NCBI GenBank assembly: GCA_017412645.1
Contig: JAFPWX010000011.1
Coordinates: 1 to 64,000, forward strand
Direction of reading: 5' to 3'
Length of the DNA: 64,000 bases
DNA from: Bacteroidales bacterium
GTDB lineage: Bacteria > Bacteroidota > Bacteroidia > Bacteroidales > UBA932
In this document: piece by piece, positions 27,347-37,421 of the stretch
Position numbering within the stretch: the first letter of the stretch is position 1
Layout of the letters: each line of letters begins with the position of its first letter
Made by a program: the position numbers and the translations under genes
The notes under the pieces: model-generated
What the model was told of the DNA's origin: nothing
Seen by the model: only the letters and a program-made list of their open reading frames with translations
Databases searched by the model: none

Positions 27347-28354
27347 TTACAGCGTCTGCCCGCCGATGAACTCACGCATGATGGAAGTGGGAGGTATTGC
27401 GGCGATCTCCGCAGGCTTGAGAGCGATGACAGGCTCTATGAACTTCAGGAGTTCCTGTGCCTTCTTATAGGCCGGGCTGGCTTCCGTAACTCCGTAGAGC
27501 AGCGGCTCCGCATAGTACTTCAGAAGCGGAATATCGTAGAGGGTGGAGGAATTGAACACCACGCGAGCATTTTCCTCGAAGGGGAAGATGTTCCGGGCTT
27601 CTCCACGGCGGACGCTGGGCCAGCGGAGGATGTTGTCTTCCGGAGAAATGCCGCGCACGCGGTTGTCGCGCACGATGCGGCGAAGGAGGCGTTTGTCCGT
27701 GGTGGAGCCGTGCTCCTTTGTGCCTCCCGGAAGAGCCGAAAGTGCGGAAATGTAGACATTGTAGATACGGCTGCGGTCCACGTTCGGGGTGAGGGCCGGA
27801 TTGAGCGCGTGGATGCCCTCCATGAAGAGCATGTCGCCGGGCTCCAGCTTCATGCGGCGGCTTTCGTCGAAGATAGTCTTTCCCGACTTGAAGTCGAACT
27901 TGGGAATAATCACTTCCCTGCCGGCGATGAGGTCGTTCAGGTTTTCATTCAGGAGCTTCACGTTCATCGCTCCCAGGCTCTCGAAATCATACTCGCCTTT
28001 CTCGTCGCGCGGAGTATGCTCGCGGTCCACGAAATAGTTGTCCAGTTCTATCACCTTGGGATTCAGCCCCAGAACGTTGCACTGCTGGGCGATGCGCAGC
28101 GAGCTGCTGGTCTTGCCGCTCGACGACGGGCCCGACATCATCACGATGCGGGTCTTGTTCTTATGCCAGAATATCTGGTTTGCGATTTCAGCGTACTTGC
28201 GTTCCTGTCGTGCTTCGCACAGATTGATGAGGCGTATGGCCTGTCCGTCTGCCAAGACAGCGTCGAGTTTCTGGATGGTGTCGATTCCAACGGCAGAGCA
28301 CCAGTCGGCGTATTCCCTGCGTGCAGCCTCAATTTTCGAGATTTCTTCGCTCAT
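27347..28354 (-). CDS. Uridine kinase / phosphoribulokinase-family nucleoside kinase, short form
   Basis: P-loop nucleoside kinase, 335 residues. Walker A SGPSSSGKTS is near residues 74-83, followed by ELDNYFVDREHTPRDEKGEYDFE and MEGIHALNP. Bacteroidota homologues are usually about 550 residues with TGS/synthetase-like N-terminal domains; here only a stub of some 70 residues (LINLCEARQERKYAEIANQI) precedes the kinase. No remnant of the missing part lies upstream, since uvrA ends 5 nt before. It is probably a natural kinase-only form, co-transcribed with uvrA. Confidence 0.85.
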   Translation of the reverse strand: MSEEISKIEAARREYADWCSAVGIDTIQKLDAVLADGQAIRLINLCEARQERKYAEIANQIFWHKNKTRIVMMSGPSSSGKTSSSLRIAQQCNVLGLNPKVIELDNYFVDREHTPRDEKGEYDFESLGAMNVKLLNENLNDLIAGREVIIPKFDFKSGKTIFDESRRMKLEPGDMLFMEGIHALNPALTPNVDRSRIYNVYISALSALPGGTKEHGSTTDKRLLRRIVRDNRVRGISPEDNILRWPSVRRGEARNIFPFEENARVVFNSSTLYDIPLLKYYAEPLLYGVTEASPAYKKAQELLKFIEPVIALKPAEIAAIPPTSIMREFIGGQTL

Positions 28355-28359
28355 TTGGT

Positions 28360-31110
28360 TTAAATGTTCAGTACTTCTTTCAGATATGGACCCGTGACCG
28401 ATGCGGGATTGGCCGCGAGCTGTTCCGGAGTGCCCTGCGCGACTATGCGTCCGCCCGCGGAGCCGCCGAAGGGACCGAGGTCGAAGATATAGTCCACGCT
28501 CTTGAGCACGTCCATATTGTGTTCGATGATGATTACGGTATTGCCCTGGTCCACCAGGCGCCCCAACACTCCCAGCAGCACTTTGATATCGGCAAAGTGC
28601 AGGCCCGTGGTGGGTTCGTCGAGGATATACAGGGTGTTGCCGGTGGCCTTGCGGAAGAGCTCGGCGGCCAGTTTCATACGCTGGCTTTCGCCGCCGCTGA
28701 GCGTCACCGACGACTGCCCCAGATGCACATATCCCAGGCCTACATCGACAAGGGCCTTGAGTTTCGGGGCAATCTTGGGGTGCGTCTTGAAGAACTCGTA
28801 GGCCTCCGAAATGGGCATATCCAGCACATCGGCTATATTCTTTCCCTTATAACGGACGGCAAGGGTATCTTCCTTATAACGTTTGCCGCGGCACTGCTCG
28901 CAGGGCACGTTCACGCTCGGAAGGAAATTCATTTCCACCACCTTGATACCGGCGCCCTTGCACTCCTCGCAGCGTCCTCCAACCACATTGAAGGAGAAGC
29001 GTCCGGCCTTGAATCCGCGCACCTTGGCGTCGGGAGTATCCCCGAAGAGGGCGCGGATATCGTCGAAGACTCCTGTGAAGGTGGCAGGATTGCTGCGTGG
29101 AGTACGGCCGATGGGGCTCTGGTCCACCTCGATCACCTTGTCGATATTGCGCAGACCTACCAGCTCGTCGTACGGAAGCGGCTTCTGCTTGGAATGGTAG
29201 AACTTGCCCTTGAGTATGGGCATGAGGGTCTCGTTCACGAGGCTGCTCTTGCCGCTGCCGCTCACTCCCGCGACGCCTATCATACAGCCGAGCGGGAAGT
29301 CGATGTCGACGTTCTTGAGGTTGTTGCCCCTCGCTCCGCGAAGGCCCAGCGTGAGGCCGTTGCCATGCCGCCGAGTCGCGGGAACGGGGATCCTTTCCTT
29401 TCCGGAAAGATACTTCAGCGTTTCAGAGGCTGACGATTTGCCTTTGTCGGCAGGACCGCTGTATACAATCTTTCCGCCCTCCACTCCGGCTCCGGGGCCG
29501 ACGTCGACCAGCCAGTCGGCGGAGCGCATGGTGGCTTCGTCGTGCTCTACAACGATTACCGTGTTGCCTTCGTCGCGAAGGTGGCGGAGCGAATCGAGGA
29601 GTTTATAGTTGTCCCGCTGATGCAGGCCGATAGAGGGCTCGTCGAGTATGTAGATCACGTTCACGAGGCGCGAGCCGATCTGCGTGGCGAGACGGATGCG
29701 CTGGCTTTCGCCGCCGCTGAGCGAACCTGTAGCACGGTCGAGCGTGAGATACTCCAGACCCACGTCGACCAGAAAGCCCACGCGGTCGCGGAGTTCCTTG
29801 AGGATGTCGCGAGAGACGGCTGCCGCACGGCCGGTAAGGCTGAGCCCGGAGAGCCAGCCCTGCAGTTCCGAAATCTCCATGGCGGAGACTTCAGAGATCG
29901 TTTTGCCAGCGATGCGGAAACAGTTCGTTTCGGGTCTCAGACGGCTGCCGCCGCATACTGGGCAGACAATGGTTTCGTCGATGTCGTCCAGCACGCCGGG
30001 CCATGCGACCATCTGCGTCTGGGCCCCCTCCCCTACCCGGAAGAACTCATCGGAACCGTAGATGAGAAGGTTCACAGCTTCGTCCGGAAGATCAGAAATG
30101 GGTTCGTAAAGCGAGAAACTGTATTTGCGGGCGATGGCCTCCACCACGTCGAACTTGCGGTTGTCGCGACGGCTGCCAAGAGGGGCGATGCCACCGTCGG
30201 CTATGCTCTTGCGGGGGTCGGGGATGATATTCTCCATGGCCACGTCGGGCACCGTGCCCAGGCCCTTGCAATGGGGGCAGTAACCTTCGGGAGAGTTGAA
30301 TGAGAAGGTGTGCGGCTGGGGCTCCTGGATGGAGAGGCCAGTTTCCGGGTCGACCAGATGCTTGGAGAAGTGCCGGAGTTCGCCGGTGGCCGCGTCGAGC
30401 ATCGCAAGCGAGCCCTTACCCACGCCCAGGGCAGCCACGACCGAATCCGCTATGCGTTTGTCGTCGCCTTCGCCGGGGCAGAGCTTGTCCACCACTAGTT
30501 CGATGAAGTGCGCCTTGTAACGGTCCAGCTGCTCGACGTCGTTCAGACTCATGAGCTCGCCGTCGATCCGGATCTGCGCATAGCCCTTGCGGCGCATCTG
30601 CTCGAAGAGCTCGCGGTAATGGCCTTTGCGGCCGCGCACCAGGGGCGCCAGCAGCAGGCATTTGCGGCCGGCATAGTCCTTCATTATGAGTTCTACAATC
30701 TGGGCGTCGGTGTAGCGCACCAGTTCTTTTCCTGTGACTGGAGAATATGCCGTGGAGGCCTTGGCGAAGAGCAGGCGAAGGAAATCGGAGATTTCGGTGA
30801 TTGTGCCGACCGTGCTCCGGGGATTGTTGCCGGTGGTTTTCTGCTCTATAGCAATGATGGGGCTCAGGCCGTCCACGCTCTCCACTTCGGGCTTTTCGAG
30901 TATGCCCATGAAGTGCTTGGCATAGGGAGAGAGGGTGTTCATGTAGCGGCGCTGGCCCTCTGCGTAGATGGTATCGAAGGCAAGGGAACTCTTGCCGCTC
31001 CCGCTGAGGCCGGTGATCACCGTGAACTTTCCGCGGGGGATGTCTACGTCGACCCCCTGCAGGTTGTGAGCCCGAGCGCCACGAATCTCTATGTTCTCCT
31101 TTTCAGCCAT
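28360..31110 (-). CDS. uvrA: Excinuclease ABC subunit A
   Basis: Damage-recognition ATPase of nucleotide excision repair, 916 residues. It has two ABC modules (Walker [10 protein letters not shown] at about 34-42 and GVSGSGKSS near residue 615, each with an LSGGESQR signature) and zinc modules [17 protein letters not shown] and [17 protein letters not shown]. The UvrB-binding insertion ([19 protein letters not shown]) is also visible. The open frame extends upstream to 31320 across the divergent gene, but ATG 31110 gives the family start and lies 4 nt past a TACTTTTG box. Confidence 0.97.
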   Translation of the reverse strand: MAEKENIEIRGARAHNLQGVDVDIPRGKFTVITGLSGSGKSSLAFDTIYAEGQRRYMNTLSPYAKHFMGILEKPEVESVDGLSPIIAIEQKTTGNNPRSTVGTITEISDFLRLLFAKASTAYSPVTGKELVRYTDAQIVELIMKDYAGRKCLLLAPLVRGRKGHYRELFEQMRRKGYAQIRIDGELMSLNDVEQLDRYKAHFIELVVDKLCPGEGDDKRIADSVVAALGVGKGSLAMLDAATGELRHFSKHLVDPETGLSIQEPQPHTFSFNSPEGYCPHCKGLGTVPDVAMENIIPDPRKSIADGGIAPLGSRRDNRKFDVVEAIARKYSFSLYEPISDLPDEAVNLLIYGSDEFFRVGEGAQTQMVAWPGVLDDIDETIVCPVCGGSRLRPETNCFRIAGKTISEVSAMEISELQGWLSGLSLTGRAAAVSRDILKELRDRVGFLVDVGLEYLTLDRATGSLSGGESQRIRLATQIGSRLVNVIYILDEPSIGLHQRDNYKLLDSLRHLRDEGNTVIVVEHDEATMRSADWLVDVGPGAGVEGGKIVYSGPADKGKSSASETLKYLSGKERIPVPATRRHGNGLTLGLRGARGNNLKNVDIDFPLGCMIGVAGVSGSGKSSLVNETLMPILKGKFYHSKQKPLPYDELVGLRNIDKVIEVDQSPIGRTPRSNPATFTGVFDDIRALFGDTPDAKVRGFKAGRFSFNVVGGRCEECKGAGIKVVEMNFLPSVNVPCEQCRGKRYKEDTLAVRYKGKNIADVLDMPISEAYEFFKTHPKIAPKLKALVDVGLGYVHLGQSSVTLSGGESQRMKLAAELFRKATGNTLYILDEPTTGLHFADIKVLLGVLGRLVDQGNTVIIIEHNMDVLKSVDYIFDLGPFGGSAGGRIVAQGTPEQLAANPASVTGPYLKEVLNI

Positions 31111-31114
31111 CTTA

Positions 31115-31144
31115 CAAAAGTACGAAAATAATTGCGTAAATTTG
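31115..31144. promoter_or_regulatory. Back-to-back promoters uvrA / EamA transporter
   Basis: TACTTTTG on the minus strand (31115-31122) and TAAATTTG on the plus strand (31137-31144), separated by 14 bp, CGAAAATAATTGCG. The same spacer with one change occurs at the tricorn/recO junction. Confidence 0.7.
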
Positions 31145-31152
31145 CCGCCGTC

Positions 31153-32055
31153 ATGTGGATTTGGCTCACATTGCTTTCGGCCCTTTTTCTCGGCGCGTAC
31201 GACGTCGCCAAGAAGTATTCCCTGAGAAAGAACGGAACTCTGTACGTGATTCTGGCCGCGACCGGTTTCACCACTCTCTTCCTCAGTCCTTTCCTGAGCC
31301 CTGGGCCCGTAAACTATCACCTTCTAATCGCGGTGAAGGCCGTGATAGTGAGCATCACCTGGCTCTCGGGGATGGAAGCCCTCCGCCTTTTGCCAATAAC
31401 CACTGTAAGCACCTTCAAGGCATCCAGGCCGATGTTCGTGGTGCTCTTTTCAATAATCCTTTTCGGAGAGAGGCTGAACCTCTGGCACTGGCTCGGGGTG
31501 GTGGCGGTAATAGCCGCGCTGTGGCTTCTTGGTGCCGCCAGCGGACGCGAAGGCTTCCGCTTCGGCAGCGGGCGCGGTTTCTGGGCCCTCGTAATAAGCA
31601 TGATAACCGGAGTGGCCAGCGCCCTATGGGACAAATTCATCATACGGCAGTTAGTCTTCGACGGACCCCTCAGTCCTGTTTATGCCGCCCTTCCGGCTAA
31701 CCTTCAGGTGCCTCTGTTCCTGCAGTCCTGGACGAATCTTTATATCACGATGATTCTCGCGGTCATAGTGCTTGTCAAGTCCTACCGCGACGGTGCTTCA
31801 CGGGAGCGCTTCCGCTGGGACTGGACGCTCCTTGTCATCGCCGCCCTGATCACTCTGTCGGACGCCCTTTATTTTGCCGCCATCAACCAGGAAGGATCGA
31901 TGCTGAGCATTATCGCCCTGGTGCGCCGCTTCTCCATCGTGGTTACCTTCGTGATGGGAGCCATCATCTTCAGGGAAGGAAAAATCAAAGGCAAGAGCGT
32001 CGCCCTTGCCTTCATGATCATCGGTATACTGCTGCTAATGGCCGGTAGCCTTTAA
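31153..32055 (+). CDS. EamA-like (DMT superfamily) transporter
   Basis: Inner-membrane protein of 300 residues with about ten hydrophobic helices arranged as two EamA-like halves. The first half ends near ASGREGFRFGSG, and the second contains ALWDKFIIRQLV and the terminal FMIIGILLLMAGSL. Family members export or import small metabolites; the substrate is unknown. ATG 31153 is 8 nt past a TAAATTTG box; an upstream in-frame TTG at 31132 lies before that box and is rejected. The stop overlaps the tricorn gene's stop (TTAA, 32052-32055). Confidence 0.85.
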   Translation: MWIWLTLLSALFLGAYDVAKKYSLRKNGTLYVILAATGFTTLFLSPFLSPGPVNYHLLIAVKAVIVSITWLSGMEALRLLPITTVSTFKASRPMFVVLFSIILFGERLNLWHWLGVVAVIAALWLLGAASGREGFRFGSGRGFWALVISMITGVASALWDKFIIRQLVFDGPLSPVYAALPANLQVPLFLQSWTNLYITMILAVIVLVKSYRDGASRERFRWDWTLLVIAALITLSDALYFAAINQEGSMLSIIALVRRFSIVVTFVMGAIIFREGKIKGKSVALAFMIIGILLLMAGSL

Positions 32056-35000
32056 CGGGCAGTTTCCTTTAACATCTCCGCCACTGCCGCCTCCAGCTGG
32101 AGGTCACGGCCGGCATCGACCGAAGCAGGATCGTTATACACCAGGATGTCCGGAGTGAGCTGGTCGTTCTCGAGGAAACGGCCTTCGGCCAGACTCCATG
32201 AACCTATCTGCGGGATGCCGAAGATGAGCGACGGATCCACCTGATACTCCCACCATACGCTGGTTGCCGTGCCGGGCACTGGGGCTCCGATGATCTTGCC
32301 TATGCCGAGGGCACGGTAGAGATACGGGAAGCCGCAGGCATCGGAATAGTTGTCTTCGCACACAAGTACGCAGGAGGGCTTGATCCACTTGTCGTAGGGT
32401 TCGGGCGACATCTCCACTCCGCGTGGACGGCGCTCGGTGTAGAGGCGGGCGTTCAGGAAAGTGGCGAGGTCGTTGTGGAGCCATCCGCCGCCGTTGTGAC
32501 GGGTGTCCACGATAAGGGCGTCACAGTGCCTGTATTTGCCGAGAGCCTTGGAGAAGACTTCGCGGAACGACGGGGAGTTCATTCCCTCGACGTGTACGTA
32601 GCCGATTCGGCCGCCGGAGAGTTCCTTCACTATTTCCTCATTGCGGCGCACCCAGCGGGTGTAGGCGGCATCGGAATCGCTGCCGGAGGGGGTAACGTAG
32701 ACCTTGAGGTCCTTTCCGGAAGCCTTGATGCCCAGAAGCACCCGCTTGCCGCTCTTGCGCTGCAGGGCCTCGTACCAGGGTTCCCCTGCCGGGATCTCCC
32801 GGGAATCCACGGACACGATGACATCTCCGGGCTTCAGGGACGGAGCTGCGGAAAGCAGCTTACTGCCGGGTAGGAATTCCTTTATCTTGAGGCCGGGGCC
32901 TTCGAAGTCCTGATCGAACAGCACTCCGAAATGGCCGGTGGCAACACCGCTGCCGTCGCGATAGCGGCCGCCGGTATGGGAACCGTTGAGTTCTCCCAGC
33001 ATCTCGCTCAGGAGCTCCTGGAAGGCATAATTATCGGTGATGTACGGAAGGAACTGGCGGTAGTTTTCCCCAACTGCCACCCAGTCCACACCGTGCATAT
33101 TGGCATCGTAGAACTTCTCGCGCACTTCTTTCCAGCAGTGGTCGAAGATATATTCGCGCTCAGCTGCCGGGAAATACTCGAATTCTCCCTCGTACTTGAC
33201 GGATTCGGGCTTATCCTTGCCGACTTCGATCTTTTGGATGCCGCTTCCGGAAGCGATATAGAAGCTCTTGCCGTCGGGGGCCGGATAGAAGCCGCCGCGA
33301 ACATCCTTGGAGACTACCTTTACATCGCCCTTGCGTATATCGAGGCAGCAGAGGTCGCTGGTCTTTTCCAGAAGAACGGTGTAGTAGAGTTTGCGGCCGT
33401 CGGGAGTGAGCCAGTGGTCGCCGAGGCGTCCGGAGTGACGGGTAAGACGCACGATACGATCTTCCCTCCGGCTGAGTTCCAGCTTCACCGGATCGGGCTT
33501 GCCTTCGGCTGCCTTGGTGCTGTCCTTGGCTTCGGCCTTTTCTTCCTTTTTCTGCTCCTTGGCGCTCTTTACGAACTTCTCTATCTTCTCCACATCCTCG
33601 GTCTTGCCGAATTCGGAGAAGGCCTCGTCGTCGAAGAACATGGCGTAGATATCGCCTTCAGAGCCCCAGCTGCCGTGGCTGCGGAAGCCGGCGCGGTCGC
33701 TCTCCCATGTCATGGCCTTGCCGCCGAAAGCCCAGCGGAAGGAGCCGTCGTTGTAGCCGCTCTCCGTGAGGTCGGTCAGGGTTCCGCTCTCCACGTCGAT
33801 AAGGGCGATGTCTTCGTTGTACATGCGTCCGCCGCCCTGATAGACGGTAAGGATGCTGCGGCTGTCGGGACTCCATTCGAAGGGCATGTCGCCGTCGGAG
33901 TAGGATGCGTTGGCTCCGGTGAGAAGGGTGCGCGGGTGCTTTCCGTCGGCATCGGCCACCACGATTTCGGAACGGCTGCGCAGGTACGCCAGTTTTTTGC
34001 CGTCGGGTGACGCCTCCGGCTGGAAGCAGATCTCGCCCTCGGGGCTCACGCGCTTTTCGGTGAAGCCGCCGCTGAAGGTGAAGTGGGCGTCTTTCTTATC
34101 ATTCAGTTCCACCTTGTAGATGGCCCACTCGCCCTTGCGCTCGGAAGCGTAGTAGAGGCTGCGGCCGTCTTTGCCGAAGCTCACCCCGCGCTCCTGCTCG
34201 GGAGTGAAGGTGATTCGGCGGGTGTCGGACAGGTCGGGGGTGGTAGTGTATACGTCGCCACGCACCACGAAGGCGATTTCCTTGCCGTCGGGCGAAATGG
34301 CCATACTGCCGGGACCGCCGGAAAGGCTGCGCCAGATGTGCTCTTTTTCGGGCTTGTCCTTGCGGAGGGTGATTTCCACTTTGGCAGGCTCGCCGCCATC
34401 TTTAAGGGTGTAGAGGTCGCCGTTCCAGCTGAATGACATGGTGCCGTCGCCCGCGATGCTGAGGAACCTGACGGGGTTCTTCTCGAAATGGGTGACCTGG
34501 CGGCCTTCACTGCTCCAGATATTGGAATCGCCACCCCAGTCGTCCGGTTCGGGAGAGTCGGTGAGCGTGCCGTTCGGACCGCCCTTGCGGGTGCCGCCCT
34601 GCTCGGAAAGATAGTACCAGGTGCTGCCGCCCGGGGCCCAGACCGGATTGCGGTCTTCACCGGGGAAGGGGGTGAGTTTGGTGAACTGAGTGCCGTCTTT
34701 CAGCCAGATATCCTTGGTGACGGCGGAGGTGTGATGCTTGCGAAAGTAGTCTTCATAGCCTTTAACGTCTTCGTAGAGGAAGGCCCCTTTCGGGTTGACG
34801 GAAAGAGCCGCCACATCGAAGGAGAAGACCTGCTTCGGTGCAGGAAGACGCTTTCCTGCCTTTGCCGCATCGATGGCCTTGGCAAGCGGTAGACTGTACA
34901 GTTTGCCATCGCCGGGGAACGCACTGCTCTGCGGATCTTCCTGGATATTGGCGCTGAAGTATAGAGTGCCGTCGGGCGCTACCGTGAGCGGGTTCTCCCT

Positions 35001-35321
35001 GCCTCCGAAGGTAGTGAGACGAAGCGGAGTGCCGCCCTCTGACGGAACTGCCCATATATCCTTGCTGCCCTCGCGCCAGGAGGCGAAGACGACGTATTTC
35101 CCGTCGGGAGTCCAGACCGGCTCGGTGTCGTGGGCCGGATTGGAGGTGAGCTGGGTGGCCTCACCGCCCGCTGCCGGAACGGTGAAAAGGTCGCCCTGAT
35201 AGACGAAAACTATCTTGGATGCGTCGGGAGAAATGGCATTCTGGCGGAGCCAGCGGGGTGTGGTCTGTGCCGAGGCCGCGACTGCAAGCACCGCGGCGAG
35301 AAGGGTCGTAATTATTCTCAT
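32052..35321 (-). CDS. Tricorn protease homologue (S41, PDZ, beta-propeller)
   Basis: Exported 1089-residue peptidase. It has a signal peptide (MRIITTLLAAVLAVAASAQ). Repeated PD40/WD-like blades (ISPDASKIVFV, WTPDGKYVVF, ISPDGKEIAFV and others) form two propellers over about residues 25-650. A Lys/Glu-rich spacer and a C1-like helical region follow, then a PDZ domain (about 745-830) and an S41 catalytic domain with DTRHNGGGWLHND and the nucleophile region EDNYSDACGFP. Archaeal tricorn degrades oligopeptides; here a periplasmic peptide-degrading role is inferred. ATG 35321 is 4 nt past a TATATTCG box, which decides against the longer frame to 35414. Confidence 0.92.
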   Translation of the reverse strand: MRIITTLLAAVLAVAASAQTTPRWLRQNAISPDASKIVFVYQGDLFTVPAAGGEATQLTSNPAHDTEPVWTPDGKYVVFASWREGSKDIWAVPSEGGTPLRLTTFGGRENPLTVAPDGTLYFSANIQEDPQSSAFPGDGKLYSLPLAKAIDAAKAGKRLPAPKQVFSFDVAALSVNPKGAFLYEDVKGYEDYFRKHHTSAVTKDIWLKDGTQFTKLTPFPGEDRNPVWAPGGSTWYYLSEQGGTRKGGPNGTLTDSPEPDDWGGDSNIWSSEGRQVTHFEKNPVRFLSIAGDGTMSFSWNGDLYTLKDGGEPAKVEITLRKDKPEKEHIWRSLSGGPGSMAISPDGKEIAFVVRGDVYTTTPDLSDTRRITFTPEQERGVSFGKDGRSLYYASERKGEWAIYKVELNDKKDAHFTFSGGFTEKRVSPEGEICFQPEASPDGKKLAYLRSRSEIVVADADGKHPRTLLTGANASYSDGDMPFEWSPDSRSILTVYQGGGRMYNEDIALIDVESGTLTDLTESGYNDGSFRWAFGGKAMTWESDRAGFRSHGSWGSEGDIYAMFFDDEAFSEFGKTEDVEKIEKFVKSAKEQKKEEKAEAKDSTKAAEGKPDPVKLELSRREDRIVRLTRHSGRLGDHWLTPDGRKLYYTVLLEKTSDLCCLDIRKGDVKVVSKDVRGGFYPAPDGKSFYIASGSGIQKIEVGKDKPESVKYEGEFEYFPAAEREYIFDHCWKEVREKFYDANMHGVDWVAVGENYRQFLPYITDNYAFQELLSEMLGELNGSHTGGRYRDGSGVATGHFGVLFDQDFEGPGLKIKEFLPGSKLLSAAPSLKPGDVIVSVDSREIPAGEPWYEALQRKSGKRVLLGIKASGKDLKVYVTPSGSDSDAAYTRWVRRNEEIVKELSGGRIGYVHVEGMNSPSFREVFSKALGKYRHCDALIVDTRHNGGGWLHNDLATFLNARLYTERRPRGVEMSPEPYDKWIKPSCVLVCEDNYSDACGFPYLYRALGIGKIIGAPVPGTATSVWWEYQVDPSLIFGIPQIGSWSLAEGRFLENDQLTPDILVYNDPASVDAGRDLQLEAAVAEMLKETAR

Positions 35322-35325
35322 ATCG

Positions 35326-35355
35326 CGAATATACGAAAATAATTGAGTATTTTTG
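35326..35355. promoter_or_regulatory. Back-to-back promoters tricorn / recO
   Basis: TATATTCG on the minus strand (35326-35333) and TATTTTTG on the plus strand (35348-35355), separated by CGAAAATAATTGAG (14 bp). Starts lie 4 and 6 nt past the boxes. Confidence 0.7.
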
Positions 35356-35361
35356 TGAAGC

Positions 35362-36027
35362 ATGCCATTGAGTACCCGCATAATAGTCCTGAATACCACC
35401 AAGGTAGGCGACAAAAGCCTGGTGATTCACGCGCTCAGCCGTGAACTGGGGCGGAGGAGTTTCATCACCAGCGCGGGAGGAACTTCTGGCGCCCGACGTG
35501 GCGGCAGCGGTCGCATGGCCTGGTGGCAGCCTCTTTCGGTGCTGGACGTGGAGGTGATCGAGAATCCGAAGTCGGAGCTCTGGCGGCTGCATGGGGTGTC
35601 GGCGGTGTATCCTCTGACAGGACTTCGGGGCGATGTAGGCCGCAGCGCCGTGTGCATGTTCATGGCCGAGGTGCTTTACCGCGCTGTGCGTGAAGGAGCC
35701 GAGCCAGGTTTGTACGATTGGTGCGAAAAAAGTATCCTGACTCTGGACGCGTTAAGCGGCTCGTATTCCAACTACCACCTTCGCTGGCTGCTGGAACTGG
35801 CTTCCGCCATGGGATTTACCCCGTCTTTGGAAGACCTGGCTCCATTCGCGGAGGAGCATCTTCGGGAAATGTCCGGGCTTCTGGGGCCCTATGAGGGCGC
35901 GCTTCTGCTGCCCTTGACGGGCAAGGCCCGCGGCGAAATCGCCGGGGCCCTGCTGGATTATCTTTCCGCCCATCTGGAGTACCGCCTCAACATCCGTTCC
36001 CTGGCGGTGCTGGGGGAATTGTTCTAA
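35362..36027 (+). CDS. recO: DNA repair protein RecO
   Basis: Recombination mediator of the RecFOR pathway, 221 residues. The N-terminal OB fold begins STRIIVLNTTKVGDKSLVIHALSRELGR, followed by a helical C-terminal domain (SNYHLRWLLELASAMGFTP). The zinc cysteines found in some RecO proteins are absent. It is short, with a start 6 nt after the promoter box. Its stop overlaps that of the convergent hydrolase (CTAA, 36024-36027). Confidence 0.9.
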   Translation: MPLSTRIIVLNTTKVGDKSLVIHALSRELGRRSFITSAGGTSGARRGGSGRMAWWQPLSVLDVEVIENPKSELWRLHGVSAVYPLTGLRGDVGRSAVCMFMAEVLYRAVREGAEPGLYDWCEKSILTLDALSGSYSNYHLRWLLELASAMGFTPSLEDLAPFAEEHLREMSGLLGPYEGALLLPLTGKARGEIAGALLDYLSAHLEYRLNIRSLAVLGELF

Positions 36028-36839
36028 CGAGTCTTTTTCTGTGCGAAAAGCCAGGGAAGGAAGTCCGCCTCGGTGACGGCCGGATCCCATGAGTTGTGGC
36101 CTATGCCAGGGTATTCGCGGTACTGCACGTTCACACCGCAGGCGCTGAGCTTCCGGTAAGCCTGGCGGCTATATTCGAGCGGGACGATGTTGTCGGCGTC
36201 TCCATGGCAAATCCTCACGGCGGATTTGATGTCGCCGGTAAGACGGTCGATGTTGATGGCTCCGCAGATGGGAACGGCTGCCGCGAACTTGTCGGGATGA
36301 CGGGCGATGACATCCCAGGTGGCCATTCCGCCCATCGACAGGCCCATGATGTAGAGCCTGCGGGTATCCACAGGATGAGAGGCTGCAAAATCGTCCACCA
36401 GCTGCATCACCGCCTGCATGCGCGCGGTCTCCGGGAAGTCTTTGGGCATATCCCATGTCATAAATCCCGGCCTTGACTCATATGCCCAGTAACCATCTTT
36501 CGGGCACTGAGGCGCGAGCACATAGCAGGGATACTTCTCCCGGTTCACCGGATTGGTGAAGACCCGCATGCAAAGAAGGAGCTGGCGAAGATTGTCGCTC
36601 CCCCTCTCGCCCGCACCGTGCAGGAAGAGTACCAACGGATAGGTCCTGCCCTTTTTCACCGTTGCAGGTTCAAGGTAACGGTAAAGAAGGGTGTCGGCAC
36701 CGTCGTTGTAGACGGTAAATGCCGGCTGATAATCTGCCGGGGCATCGGCAGTCTTTGCGGCCTTAGGGGCACAGGAAGTGGCAAGCGCCAGGAGCGCGAA
36801 TGCCAGAACGAATAGTCTTTTTATCATAACACGGGTCAT
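36024..36839 (-). CDS. Alpha/beta hydrolase lipoprotein (phospholipase/carboxylesterase-like)
   Basis: Exported serine hydrolase, 271 residues. Lipobox LATSC (Cys near residue 23), oxyanion region LFLHGAGERGSDN, nucleophile elbow GLSMGG, acid in HGDADNIVP and histidine in GIGHNSWD. The domain matches the predicted peptidase / Dienelactone-hydrolase-like branch used for esters or oligosaccharide de-esterification in Bacteroidota. It starts by a 4-nt ATGA overlap with rdgB and is the last gene of an eight-gene operon; ATG 36827 is an alternative start. Confidence 0.87.
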   Translation of the reverse strand: MTRVMIKRLFVLAFALLALATSCAPKAAKTADAPADYQPAFTVYNDGADTLLYRYLEPATVKKGRTYPLVLFLHGAGERGSDNLRQLLLCMRVFTNPVNREKYPCYVLAPQCPKDGYWAYESRPGFMTWDMPKDFPETARMQAVMQLVDDFAASHPVDTRRLYIMGLSMGGMATWDVIARHPDKFAAAVPICGAINIDRLTGDIKSAVRICHGDADNIVPLEYSRQAYRKLSACGVNVQYREYPGIGHNSWDPAVTEADFLPWLFAQKKTR

Positions 36840-37417
36840 TTTGTAGCAAGGTATGTAGCCATGAGGCGCAGTGCCACTCCGCGGTGGGAGATGGCGTTCT
36901 TGGCGTCCTCGGAGAGTTCCGCCATGGTGAGGTTAGGGTAAAGGTCCGGGACGAACACAGGGTCGTAGCCGAAGCCGCCGGCGCCGTGGCGCTCGCGGGC
37001 GATGCGGCCTTCGCAGGCGCCGTCAAAGAAGCGCGGTTTGCCGTCCTCCAGGATCAGCGTCACCACGCAGCGGAAGCGACCGCGCCTATCCTCAACCCCA
37101 TTCAATTCCGCCAGCAACCGGTCGATATTCGAGGCGAAGTTGTGGTCGGAGGCGTAGCGGGCGCTGTAGATTCCGGGGGCGCCGCCGAGGGCGTCGACCT
37201 CGAGCCCGGAATCATCTGCGAAGCAGGGCAGGCCGCAGGCATGCCACAGCGCCTGCGCCTTCAGCAGCGAGTTCTCCCGGAAGGTCGTTCCGGTCTCCTC
37301 AACGTCAAATCCAGCCAGCCCCACGTCGACAGGGCTCAGCACGCGAAAGCCGGGCCCGAGTATCTCGGCCGCCTCGCGAAGTTTTCCGGTATTGCCGGTT
37401 GCGAATACCAGATCCAT
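36836..37417 (-). CDS. rdgB: XTP/dITP pyrophosphatase (RdgB/HAM1)
   Basis: House-cleaning non-canonical purine NTP pyrophosphatase, 193 residues. The signature N-terminus DLVFATGNTGKLREAAEIL, FADDSGLEVDALGGAPGIYSARY (about 65-87), and GGFGYDPVFVP and ISHRGVALRLM near the end are all present. It is in the operon, 4 nt after the S41 protease and overlapping the next gene by 4 nt. Confidence 0.96.
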   Translation of the reverse strand: MDLVFATGNTGKLREAAEILGPGFRVLSPVDVGLAGFDVEETGTTFRENSLLKAQALWHACGLPCFADDSGLEVDALGGAPGIYSARYASDHNFASNIDRLLAELNGVEDRRGRFRCVVTLILEDGKPRFFDGACEGRIARERHGAGGFGYDPVFVPDLYPNLTMAELSEDAKNAISHRGVALRLMATYLATK

Positions 37418-37421
37418 ACAA

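Noticed and set aside
31111..31320. N-terminal extension of UvrA
   Set aside because: It would cross the promoter and the divergent transporter gene; homology starts at [18 protein letters not shown].
35322..35414. N-terminal extension of the tricorn protein
   Set aside because: It crosses both promoter boxes and overlaps recO; the signal peptide begins at 35321.
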